From assembly GCA_022511355.1 (NCBI GenBank), contig JAFLRS010000012.1:1-21792 (forward strand): a DNA stretch of 21,792 nucleotides. Reading direction: 5' to 3'. Source of the stretch: Alistipes sp. Its GTDB lineage: Bacteria > Bacteroidota > Bacteroidia > Bacteroidales > Rikenellaceae. The position numbers and the translations under genes were made by a program. This document shows positions 1 to 6,355 of the stretch, piece by piece. The notes below the pieces were generated by a model. It was not told where the DNA came from and made no database searches. It worked only from the letters and a program-made list of their open reading frames with translations. Each line of letters starts with the position of its first letter. Positions within the stretch are counted from its first letter, which is position 1.

Positions 1-100
1 CGAATACGGCTACTCCGTCCACTTCGCAATGCTCTTTGCAAGATACAGCCGAAAATACTATTACAGCTGTTGCAATTATATATGTAAAGAATTTTTTCAT
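1..100 (-). CDS. Putative lipoprotein, N-terminal fragment (cut by window edge)
   Basis: Thirty-three codons are visible before the window ends. The N-terminus is a typical signal peptide: MKKFF, then a hydrophobic stretch, then SAVSC, where the Cys (residue 21) could be lipidated. This suggests an exported lipoprotein; the -3 residue is Ala rather than Leu/Val, so the lipobox is imperfect. An ATG two codons further upstream (106) is in frame, but a GGAAGA on the minus strand (108-113) lies 7 nt before the ATG at 100 and only 1 nt before the one at 106, which favours 100. The rest of the protein, and so its function, lies outside the window. It is on the same strand as hpf but separated from it by the inverted-repeat element. 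Confidence 0.6.
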   Translation of the reverse strand, partial: MKKFFTYIIATAVIVFSAVSCKEHCEVDGVAVF

Positions 101-125
101 AATCATATCTTCCGAAATATTAGAC

Positions 126-244
126 GCAATTATATACTTTAATGCACCACGATGCCCCTCGAGGGAATGTCGATATGAAAGAAATTCACTGCCGGCATCC
201 TTCTGAAACGTTCCCCGACTTGGTGCATTAAAATATATAATTGC
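126..244. repeat. 119-bp element with 24-bp terminal inverted repeats
   Basis: Bases 126-149 and 221-244 are reverse complements over 24 bp with one mismatch (C at 137). The arms begin GCAATTATATA and end AATGCACCA on the plus strand, and enclose a 71-bp core (150-220). In a minus-strand RNA, the direction of hpf and the lipoprotein gene, the mismatch becomes a G-U pair, so the outer stem would be fully paired. The core has further complementary pairs: 163-170 with 208-215, and 151-156 with 194-199. These cross each other in a pseudoknot-like order. The element starts 9 bp after the hpf stop codon. I see no clear target-site duplication and no ORF inside. Confidence 0.8.
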
Positions 245-253
245 CTGCGGAAG

Positions 254-550
254 CTAATGCGTGAAACGCTCCTTGTTCTTTTCGCACTGACGTTTCAACA
301 CATCGACAGCTGCATCGACAGCCTCCTCGAAGCTTTTCGCGCGCTGTTCGGTCATCATATCGCCGCCCGGAACGTGAACCGTAATATTGACGACCTTGTT
401 GCCGCGTTCGGCATCCTTGTCGAGTTTCAGAATCACGTCGGCACCCGTAGCGCGTTCCGCAAAGCGGTCGATTTTTGCGAGTTTCTTTTCTACGAATTCT
501 ACCAATCTTTTGTCGGCATCGAATTTTACGGTCTGAAGGTTAATGTCCAT
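254..550 (-). CDS. hpf: Ribosome hibernation-promoting factor, short form (HPF/RaiA family)
   Basis: This 98-aa protein fits the short single-domain HPF/YfiA family, which binds the 30S decoding region and inactivates or dimerises ribosomes in stationary phase or starvation. The N-terminal half carries the family pattern (VEFVEKKLAKIDRF, then a strand with DVILKLDKD). The C-terminal half has an amphipathic helix with SFEEAVDAAVDVLKRQ. It is about the length of the short form and lacks the C-terminal dimerisation domain of long HPF. It lies 42 bp downstream of the XerC/D-type recombinase on the same strand, so it is probably cotranscribed; I see no separate TAnnTTTG box in the gap. The 24-bp inverted repeat element follows its stop codon directly. 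Confidence 0.92.
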   Translation of the reverse strand: MDINLQTVKFDADKRLVEFVEKKLAKIDRFAERATGADVILKLDKDAERGNKVVNITVHVPGGDMMTEQRAKSFEEAVDAAVDVLKRQCEKNKERFTH

Positions 551-592
551 AATTCAACTTTTTATGACAGCCGTTGCCGTCGGTTAATACTT

Positions 593-1498
593 TTATTTTT
601 TCTCCTTCTGTCGGGGATGTGCCGAAGCATACACCTCCCGCAGACGGGCTATGCTGTTATGTGTATATACCTGCGTCGTTTGCAGTGACGCGTGCCCCAT
701 CAACTCCTGAATGTCGCGCATATCGGCACCTGCATTCATCAAATGTGTTGCGAAGGTATGCCGCAGCACATGAGGGCTTTTTTTGCCCTGAATGCCTGCC
801 CCCTCGAGTGCTGCCCTAACCGTGCGGTAGACCTTCGAACGGGATATGCGGCGTCCTTCACGAGTTAAAAATAGAGATTTTTCTCCGGTTGTGCAAATAT
901 TTTGCCCCCGAACTATTTCCAAATAGCCGCACAACGCTTCGCGGACGGTTTCGACTATGGGGATCATCCGTTCTTTGTCGCCTTTTCCTCGCACGCGCAG
1001 TGTAGTGTAGTCGGAGGAGAAGTCGTCGACGTTTATTCCCACCAGTTCCGAAAGACGCAGACCGCATCGATAGAACATCAGAATGACAAGAGCATCGCGC
1101 ACGCCTTCGAATTGGCCGTCATCGCTTTCGTTTTCCAGTTCCTGCATCAGGTCGGGGATTCGGCTTTCGGGCACGAACGAAGGGAGCCGTTTGGGACTTT
1201 TCAGCGAGTGAATGTCGCGGAAGACATCTTTTTCCACGACTCCTTCGCGGCGCAGGAATCGGAAAAACGACCGCAGCGACGACAGTTCGCGGTTCACCGA
1301 CGAAGCGCTGACTTTGCCGGTCCGTTCCACTATCCACTCGCGGATGTCGGCGGCGGTTATGCGTGCGGGGTCGAACGGCTCTCCGTCCGAACTCCGGCAC
1401 CGTTGCGTAAAGAGTTCGATGTCGCGCCGATAGTTGCGCACGGTAAGAGCCGAATAGCGTCGTTCGCTTGTGAGGTACTCTGTGAATCGTTCGATCAT
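593..1498 (-). CDS. XerC/XerD-type tyrosine recombinase
   Basis: This 301-aa protein matches XerC/XerD in length and layout. Residues 1-85 form the SAM-like core-binding domain and about 105-290 the catalytic domain. The catalytic set is complete: R148 in CGLR, K172 in RGKGDK, H243 and R246 in HVLRHTFATH, H269 in GHAS, and the nucleophile Y278 in TTQVYTH. The family resolves chromosome dimers at dif, and this looks like a chromosomal Xer protein rather than a phage or shufflon integrase; XerC versus XerD cannot be decided here. The frame is open upstream to 1582, but the ATG at 1498 starts the conserved region and lies just downstream of a strong -7 box (1517-1524), so a longer protein is unlikely. 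hpf follows. Confidence 0.93.
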   Translation of the reverse strand: MIERFTEYLTSERRYSALTVRNYRRDIELFTQRCRSSDGEPFDPARITAADIREWIVERTGKVSASSVNRELSSLRSFFRFLRREGVVEKDVFRDIHSLKSPKRLPSFVPESRIPDLMQELENESDDGQFEGVRDALVILMFYRCGLRLSELVGINVDDFSSDYTTLRVRGKGDKERMIPIVETVREALCGYLEIVRGQNICTTGEKSLFLTREGRRISRSKVYRTVRAALEGAGIQGKKSPHVLRHTFATHLMNAGADMRDIQELMGHASLQTTQVYTHNSIARLREVYASAHPRQKEKK

Positions 1499-1516
1499 GC
1501 GGGTGTTACTCAATAA

Positions 1517-1546
1517 CAAAGATACGATTTTTTTGTGAATTTTCAA
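1517..1546 (-). promoter_or_regulatory. Promoter of the recombinase-hpf unit
   Basis: On the minus strand TTG (1544-1546) is followed after 19 bp by TATCTTTG (1517-1524), an exact match to the Bacteroidota -33/-7 pattern. Transcription should start near 1510, about 12 nt before the ATG at 1498, which supports that start codon. Confidence 0.7.
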
Positions 1547-1569
1547 TTTTTTGTATATCTTTACATTTG
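1533..1569 (+). promoter_or_regulatory. Promoter of galK
   Basis: Two overlapping -7 candidates are present: TATCTTTA (1556-1563), preceded 20 bp upstream by TTG (1533-1535), and an exact TACATTTG (1562-1569) without a well-placed -33. Either gives a leader of roughly 40-50 nt to the galK ATG. The -33 region overlaps that of the divergent recombinase promoter. Confidence 0.55.
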
Positions 1570-1618
1570 CAATGTAATGCAAAACTTGAAACGACTAATC
1601 ATATAATCATTAAAACCA

Positions 1619-2755
1619 ATGGAAATGAAACAGAAAGTAGCATCGAAGTTCGAGGAACTGTTCGGTGCAGGCGCATTCTTGTACGCATCCCCCGGACGCA
1701 TCAACCTCATAGGCGAGCATACCGACTATAATGGCGGTTTTGTCTTCCCGGGCGCCGTAGACAAAGGCATCATTGCCGCTATCAAACCCAACGGCACCGA
1801 CAAGGTGCGCGCATTCTCTATCGACCTTGACGAGCTTGCCGAATTCGGACTCAGAGAAGAGGACAAACCCGTTCAGAGCTGGGCTCACTACATTTTCGGT
1901 GTGTGCCGCGAGATGCAGAAACGCGGAGTGGAGGTTAAAGGTTTCGACACCACTTTTGCGGGCGATGTTCCTCTCGGTGCCGGAATGTCCTCGTCGGCGG
2001 CTCTCGAGAGTACGTATGCATTCGCTCTCAACGAACTCTACAACGGCAATATAGACAAATTCGAGCTTGCACGCGTGGGTCAGTCCACCGAACACAACTA
2101 CTGCGGTGTGAATTGCGGTATCATGGACCAGTTCGCTTCGGTGTTCGGCAAGGAGGGATGCCTCATGCGTCTCGACTGCCGTTCGATGGAGTTCGCATAC
2201 TTCCCCTTCCACCCCGAAGGCTACAAACTGGTACTGCTCGACTCGGTGGTTAAACACGCGTTGGTAGGTTCGCCCTACAACGACCGTCGTGCATCGTGCG
2301 AACGCGTTGCGAAGATGTTGGGTCAGGAGTTCCTGCGCGGAGCGACCATGGAGCAGCTCGATGCCATCAAGGACAAAATCTCCGATGAAGATTACCGCCG
2401 TGCGCGCTATGTAATCGGTGAGGAGCGACGGGTGCTGGCTGTTTGCGACGCTCTCGAGCGCGACGACTACGAGACTGTGGGCAAGTGTATGTTCGAGACC
2501 CACTGGGGAATGTCGAAGGATTACGAAGTAAGCTGCGAAGAGTTGGATTTCCTGGCTGCCGTGGCTGAAGAGTGCGGCGTAACCGGTTCGCGAATCATGG
2601 GCGGCGGCTTCGGCGGCTGCACCATCAACCTCGTTAAAGAGGAGCTGTACGACAATTTCATCGCTACGGCGAAAGAGAAGTTCGCAGCCAAGTACGGTCA
2701 CGAACCCAAAGTTTATCCCGTTATCATTTCGGACGGCTCGCGCCGACTCGAATAA
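1619..2755 (+). CDS. galK: Galactokinase
   Basis: This 378-aa GHMP kinase phosphorylates galactose to galactose-1-phosphate with ATP, the first committed step of the Leloir pathway. The galactokinase signature GRINLIGEHTDYNGG is at residues 26-40. The glycine/serine-rich ATP loop PLGAGMSSSAALE follows, then CGIMDQF with the likely catalytic base D170, then motif 3 GSRIMGGGFGG at about 323-333. Length is typical. The ATG at 1619 is taken; an in-frame ATG two codons later (MKQK) cannot be excluded. No galT, galE or transporter is adjacent. The gene has its own promoter and terminator and is therefore probably monocistronic. Confidence 0.97.
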   Translation: MEMKQKVASKFEELFGAGAFLYASPGRINLIGEHTDYNGGFVFPGAVDKGIIAAIKPNGTDKVRAFSIDLDELAEFGLREEDKPVQSWAHYIFGVCREMQKRGVEVKGFDTTFAGDVPLGAGMSSSAALESTYAFALNELYNGNIDKFELARVGQSTEHNYCGVNCGIMDQFASVFGKEGCLMRLDCRSMEFAYFPFHPEGYKLVLLDSVVKHALVGSPYNDRRASCERVAKMLGQEFLRGATMEQLDAIKDKISDEDYRRARYVIGEERRVLAVCDALERDDYETVGKCMFETHWGMSKDYEVSCEELDFLAAVAEECGVTGSRIMGGGFGGCTINLVKEELYDNFIATAKEKFAAKYGHEPKVYPVIISDGSRRLE

Positions 2756-2775
2756 ATCCTCTTGGGATAGAAGTG

Positions 2776-2807
2776 AAAGCGTCGGGAATCGTCCCGACGC
2801 TTTTTTT
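2776..2807 (+). terminator. Rho-independent terminator of galK
   Basis: The stem is AGCGTCGGGA / TCCCGACGCT (2778-2787 with 2792-2801), closed by an ATCG tetraloop and extended by A-T pairs, with a T run through 2807. It begins about 20 bp after the galK stop. Confidence 0.93.
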
Positions 2808-2914
2808 GTTTTGAGGGAAAACCGTGAAATATTCTTGACGGACTGATGTGTGGCGTATGAGGTCTTTTATCCGATTTTTATTTGCAATATTTTATTTTAA
2901 TCGGAAAAAGTCGC

Positions 2915-2922
2915 TACATTTG
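2915..2922 (+). promoter_or_regulatory. -7 box upstream of the 121-aa orphan gene
   Basis: An exact TACATTTG lies 65 bp before the ATG at 2988, in an AT-rich stretch. A convincing -33 TTG at the usual distance is not seen, so this is weaker than the other promoters. It is the only good candidate between the galK terminator and the orphan. Confidence 0.45.
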
Positions 2923-2987
2923 TATATGCGACGACGGTTCTGCCGGACGAGCTTAATGTAATACCCCGAAAGTTATTCCTCTGCATT

Positions 2988-3353
2988 ATGAATCAGGATG
3001 GCGTTGATGCTGCACCCCGCGACATATCAGGAGTTCCGCTCGTCACAAACGAACTGTATCTGTTTTTTGCCGAAGAGAGGTCCGGCGAACCGGATTCTCT
3101 GTGGGGCGTCATCGATTCATTCACTCCTCGCGGCATCAGACTGGAGTCCTCATCCCGCGACCTTCGGAGATTCGACAAGTGGCGGGTTCTGCCTCCGGAG
3201 TATCCGCTTTGCCGGCACGCTACCTACGCCGAGACTCTCCGATACGGAATAAGCTGCGGTGTGGCTGAAGAGCGCGGTCAGATATTGAGGACTTTGGCGG
3301 AGCACGGTCATATCGAACTGCCGCAGCCGCAATATCAGGAGTCTATTCCGTAA
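2988..3353 (+). CDS. Conserved-looking hypothetical protein, 121 aa
   Basis: I do not recognise this family. The protein is small, charged and soluble-looking, with no signal peptide, membrane segment or Cys cluster (two Cys only). Visible blocks are NELYLFFAEERSG, LWGVIDSFTPRGIRLES, FDKWRVLPPEYPLCRHATYAETLRYG and a helical C-terminus, RGQILRTLAEHGHIELPQP. The middle block, with its strand-turn-strand look, could be a small beta domain. It sits alone between the galK terminator and the convergent SRPBCC gene, whose stop is only 7 bp away, and has a candidate promoter upstream. Codon composition resembles the neighbours. I infer a real gene from its length, promoter and the tight convergent spacing, but assign no function. 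Confidence 0.6.
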   Translation: MNQDGVDAAPRDISGVPLVTNELYLFFAEERSGEPDSLWGVIDSFTPRGIRLESSSRDLRRFDKWRVLPPEYPLCRHATYAETLRYGISCGVAEERGQILRTLAEHGHIELPQPQYQESIP

Positions 3354-3360
3354 GAGCGCG

Positions 3361-3774
3361 TTATACGCCCATCGAATTGAATGTGCGGGCGAGGTTCTCG
3401 ACTATGTCGTCGAGAGCTGTTTTTATCTTTCCGCCTATCATCATACGCATCATCATATTGAGTTCGGCGTGCAGAACCAAACGTATGCGCGTATCGCGTT
3501 CCGAAACCGGATGCAGCTGAATCCAGAAGTTGAAATCTACGGGAACGCCGCCGTCGTCGCCCGTAATTTTCACATATTTGGGCGACACTTTGTCGATGAT
3601 GCGCAGTTTGACCGTGAAGCCTTTGGCCTTGAACGAGCAGCTGTTTTCATCGGCCTGCCACTCTTCCACACGCTCCTTGAGTGCGGGGGTGAGGTTGTCG
3701 AAGCGGCTGATTGCGGCATAGACGGCTTCGGCCGGAAGTAGTATCTGTTGTTGTTTCGATTCGTAATTTTCCAT
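3361..3774 (-). CDS. SRPBCC (START-like) family protein
   Basis: This 137-aa protein has the layout of a small SRPBCC/polyketide-cyclase-like protein. An N-terminal strand (KQQQILLPAEAVYAAISRF) leads to a long central sheet (SFKAKGFTVKLRII, then VDFNFWIQLHPVSERDTRIRLVLHAEL). A C-terminal helix (IKTALDDIVENLARTFN) would close the ligand cavity. Such folds bind hydrophobic ligands, but the ligand here is unknown. It begins 3 bp after the tsaE stop codon and is the last gene of the rmuC-tsaE operon, so it is probably constitutively expressed. Assignment to the fold is reasonably firm; function is not. Confidence 0.75.
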   Translation of the reverse strand: MENYESKQQQILLPAEAVYAAISRFDNLTPALKERVEEWQADENSCSFKAKGFTVKLRIIDKVSPKYVKITGDDGGVPVDFNFWIQLHPVSERDTRIRLVLHAELNMMMRMMIGGKIKTALDDIVENLARTFNSMGV

Positions 3775-3777
3775 ATG

Positions 3778-4200
3778 TCATTCGATAGTAAAAAGTCGTG
3801 CTGAATCGTCATCGTCTTCGGTTTCGATGGTGACTGCAAGGGTATTTTCGGGGAGCAGACCTTCCACCTTTTCGGGCCATTCCACGAGGCACAAATCGCC
3901 CGAATAGAAGTACTCTTCATAGCCGATGTCGAAGACCTCTTCGGGTCGGTCGAGACGGTAGAAATCGAAATGGAAGATACGGCGTCCCTCCTTGGCGGAG
4001 TATTGATTCACGATGGCGAAAGTGGGGCTGGTTACGGTGTCGTCCGAGCCGGCGAGAGTCACTATTTCGCGGATGAGGGTTGTTTTGCCGGCCCCCATGC
4101 GGCCGAAAAAGGCTACTACGGTGCGACCGTCGAGCGAGTCCAATATGGCTTGTGCCACCTCCGGGAGTTCGTCTTGCGACGAGATATGCAGTTGTTTCAT
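3778..4200 (-). CDS. tsaE: TsaE, tRNA N6-threonylcarbamoyladenosine biosynthesis ATPase
   Basis: This 140-aa P-loop ATPase has the usual TsaE size. The Walker A motif GRMGAGKT is at residues 33-40, followed by VTSPTFAIVNQY (56-67), HFDFYRL (77-83) and VEWPEK (106-111), which are family signatures. TsaE works with TsaB and TsaD in threonylcarbamoyl transfer to A37 of ANN-decoding tRNAs, with its ATPase activity thought to reset the complex. It starts 8 bp after the rmuC stop and is followed 3 bp later by the SRPBCC gene. Neither tsaB nor tsaD is in the window. The C-terminus is strongly acidic (EDDDD). Confidence 0.95.
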   Translation of the reverse strand: MKQLHISSQDELPEVAQAILDSLDGRTVVAFFGRMGAGKTTLIREIVTLAGSDDTVTSPTFAIVNQYSAKEGRRIFHFDFYRLDRPEEVFDIGYEEYFYSGDLCLVEWPEKVEGLLPENTLAVTIETEDDDDSARLFTIE

Positions 4201-4208
4201 ATGATGCG

Positions 4209-5495
4209 TTATTGCTCAAGTCTGTTTTCCGTCATCTCTTCCGATTGGTCATCCGGGATTTCGCCGGCTGTTTCCACGGCACGTCGGGATTGTTCTTTAT
4301 CGGTTGAGAGTCCTAATTTTTTCATACGTTCGCCGAGTGTGGCGACATTGTTGTTGCCTGTAAAGAGTCGTTTGTATGCGCTCTGATATCCTGAGAGGGC
4401 TTTGTTCAGAGCCTCGCCGACGGCATCGAGGTCTTTTTCGAATGCTGCAAGCTGATTATATAGTTTTGTGGCTATTTCCACTATTTTTGCGGTATTTTTG
4501 CTCTGTTCGTTGCGTTTCCAGAGGTCATCGGCCAGTTTGAGCAGCGCGAAGAGGTTGGTCGGGGAGGAGATTATGACTTTTTGGGCATAGGCTTCGTTCC
4601 ATATGGAGTTGTCGGCGCGCATGGCGGTAAGGAAAGCTGATTCGCTGGGAATGAACATTATGACGAAGTCGGGTGATTCGAGCAGGCGCTGATACTCTTT
4701 GGCTCCGAGTTCGCGGAAGTGCCGCCGCACCGATTGCAGATGTGCTGCAAGTGCGCGGTCGGCGGTGTCGGGTGATTCTGCGGCCAGATACTCCATGTAG
4801 GCTGTGAGCGACATTTTCGAGTCTATTACTATGCGTTTGCCTTCGGGCAGGAAGACGACGGCATCGGGTCGCAGATTGTTGCCGGCTTCGTCCTTGATGT
4901 TGTATTGCGACTGGTAATGAATGCCCCGCACAAGATTGGAGTTTTCGAGGATTGTTTCGAGGAGCATTTCGCCGGTATCGCCCTGGACTTTGGAATCGCC
5001 TTTGAGTGCGCGTGTCAGATTGGCTGTTTCGTCGGTTATGCGTCGGTTGAGTTCCACGAGTTTGTTGAGTTCGCCTCGTAGTGTTCCTCGCTGTTCGTTT
5101 TCGAACGAATATATTTTTTCGACGCGTTCGCGGAAATCGACTATATTGTCTTTGAAGGGTTTGAGCAGTTTGTCGAGTTCATCTTTGTTGGTTTCGCGGA
5201 AATTCCGGCTTTGTTCGCTGAGGATGTCGGTTGCCAGATTCCGGAATTGGGCCCGGAAGGTTTCTTCCATCTTTTCGCGTTCCGATTTCACGGCTTCGAG
5301 ACGAGCGTTGAGGGTTGCCGATTCTATGCGTGAGTCGCGCAGTTCCGATTCGAGTCGTGATTTTTCGTCGGCATATTTTTGTTGCAGTGCGGAGTATTCA
5401 CCGGCGTTGCGGTGCCGTTGTTGCAGGAGCAGCCATATTGCTGTGAGCGAGATAGCCAGAGCGGCCGCGAGTATGCCGATTATAGTTTGTAACAT
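4209..5495 (-). CDS. rmuC: RmuC-family DNA recombination protein
   Basis: With the ATG at 5495 the protein has 428 aa. A single N-terminal membrane helix (residues 2-24, IIGILAAALAISLTAIWLLL) is followed by a long coiled coil of about 100 residues. The RmuC nuclease-like domain comes next, with LEQTILENSNLVRG-like family text seen as LLETILENSNLVRG, then VFLPEGKRIVIDSKMSL, FVIMFIPSESAF and VIISSPTNLFALLK. RmuC limits DNA inversion between repeats in E. coli. The frame extends to an ATG at 5531, but a perfect -7 box lies at 5519-5526, inside that extension, so 5495 is chosen. It is first in an operon with tsaE and the SRPBCC gene. The C-terminal tail is Glu-rich. Confidence 0.93.
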   Translation of the reverse strand: MLQTIIGILAAALAISLTAIWLLLQQRHRNAGEYSALQQKYADEKSRLESELRDSRIESATLNARLEAVKSEREKMEETFRAQFRNLATDILSEQSRNFRETNKDELDKLLKPFKDNIVDFRERVEKIYSFENEQRGTLRGELNKLVELNRRITDETANLTRALKGDSKVQGDTGEMLLETILENSNLVRGIHYQSQYNIKDEAGNNLRPDAVVFLPEGKRIVIDSKMSLTAYMEYLAAESPDTADRALAAHLQSVRRHFRELGAKEYQRLLESPDFVIMFIPSESAFLTAMRADNSIWNEAYAQKVIISSPTNLFALLKLADDLWKRNEQSKNTAKIVEIATKLYNQLAAFEKDLDAVGEALNKALSGYQSAYKRLFTGNNNVATLGERMKKLGLSTDKEQSRRAVETAGEIPDDQSEEMTENRLEQ

Positions 5496-5518
5496 ACTGT
5501 GTTGTTTTTCGGTTTCGA

Positions 5519-5526
5519 CAAAGATA
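5519..5526 (-). promoter_or_regulatory. -7 box of the rmuC-tsaE-SRPBCC operon
   Basis: An exact TATCTTTG on the minus strand lies 23 bp before the ATG at 5495. A TTTTG lies about 22 bp upstream of it, slightly longer than ideal. The box fixes the rmuC start. Confidence 0.6.
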
Positions 5527-5598
5527 CGCAAATTAAGCTTAACGGCTGCAAAATTATCTGCAAATTATAATTTTGTCAAGTCGGTTGTTTTTCGGTGA

Positions 5599-6195
5599 TT
5601 ACAGCAGTCCGAGGCGGGTAAACATTTGCCGGTAGGCTTCGGCTTTCTTTTCGAGCGGGAGGGGATAGGCGCGCGAAGTGGAGGGCATCCGCCACAGATG
5701 CATCTTACGGTCTTCGAATTCGAACCCGATGCATTCGCCCGCTTTCGGATAGTTTTCCGCATGACTCCCGAGCGATAGCAGCACCGTTTCCGCCGCTTTT
5801 TCGCCCGTAACCGCTACGGCCCTGCATTCGGGAATACGACGCAGCAGTGCTGCCACATCGGTAGGTTCCACCACCTCTAAAAATTTGTCGGAGGCGTTGG
5901 CTTTGAGCCGCCGCACGGCCGTTGCGGTATCGAAAATGGCTATTCCGTGTCGGGTGCAGAACTCCACAACCTCTTCGTGACGGAATTTTTTGCCGGGCAC
6001 GTCCACGAAATGAAGCCGGTCGTCATAAAACAGAAGTCCGAATATCCGCCACATATCGTTGAGGAAATTGGGGTAGTAGAATTGCATCGACCACCTTGCG
6101 GCGGGCGGCGGAAAGCTTCCGAGCATCAGTATGCGTGATCCTGCGGGCAGGAACGGTTCCAGCGGATGACGCTCTATGGGTATTGTCGGGTTCAT
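5599..6195 (-). CDS. Uracil-DNA glycosylase superfamily protein
   Basis: This 198-aa protein has the superfamily's two hallmark regions. Near the N-terminus is LMLGSFPPPAARW (about residues 23-35), followed by YYPNFLNDMWRIFG, which matches the N-x-FW-like segment of the MUG/family-6 type. Near the C-terminus is WRMPSTSRAYP, equivalent to the superfamily's second active-site loop. Family members remove deaminated bases (uracil or hypoxanthine) from DNA. There is no obvious Cys4 Fe-S cluster as in families 4 and 5, so it is closer to the family-6 or Mug-like branch, but the substrate cannot be read from sequence. The gene stands alone between rmuC and the exopolysaccharide operon and has its own candidate promoter. 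Confidence 0.8.
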   Translation of the reverse strand: MNPTIPIERHPLEPFLPAGSRILMLGSFPPPAARWSMQFYYPNFLNDMWRIFGLLFYDDRLHFVDVPGKKFRHEEVVEFCTRHGIAIFDTATAVRRLKANASDKFLEVVEPTDVAALLRRIPECRAVAVTGEKAAETVLLSLGSHAENYPKAGECIGFEFEDRKMHLWRMPSTSRAYPLPLEKKAEAYRQMFTRLGLL

Positions 6196-6220
6196 GATGA
6201 GCGGTTGTACGATTTTCGTG

Positions 6221-6252
6221 TAAAAATAGCATTTTTCTGCGGTTCCGACAAA
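6221..6252 (-). promoter_or_regulatory. Candidate promoter of the glycosylase gene
   Basis: On the minus strand TTTTG is followed after about 20 bp by TATTTTTA (6221-6228), a near match to the TAnnTTTG consensus that ends in A. The box is 25 bp before the ATG at 6195. The distance fits; the -7 match is imperfect. Confidence 0.4.
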
Positions 6253-6292
6253 ACGACATCACAATTAAAATATATGATTGCCGACAACATAA

Positions 6293-6331
6293 GCAAACAA
6301 ATCCGATACACCACGTATCGGCTTTGTTTGC
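6293..6331 (-). terminator. Long hairpin after the exopolysaccharide operon
   Basis: Bases 6293-6309 and 6315-6331 pair over 17 bp with one internal mismatch and a 5-nt loop (ACCAC). The hairpin begins 24 bp after the deacetylase stop. No strong U run follows in the minus-strand transcript (GCTTATGTTG), so it may act as a weak or factor-aided terminator or as an RNA 3'-end stabiliser. Confidence 0.65.
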
Positions 6332-6355
6332 TGTTATAATTCAATATCGTTATTG

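Noticed and set aside
126..244. dif site or insertion sequence
   Set aside because: There is no transposase, no target duplication, and the arms do not have the two 11-bp arm plus 6-bp spacer layout of dif.
593..1498. Phage-type integrase or shufflon recombinase marking a mobile element
   Set aside because: Length, motifs and the hpf neighbour fit a chromosomal Xer protein, and there are no att-like repeats or phage genes nearby.
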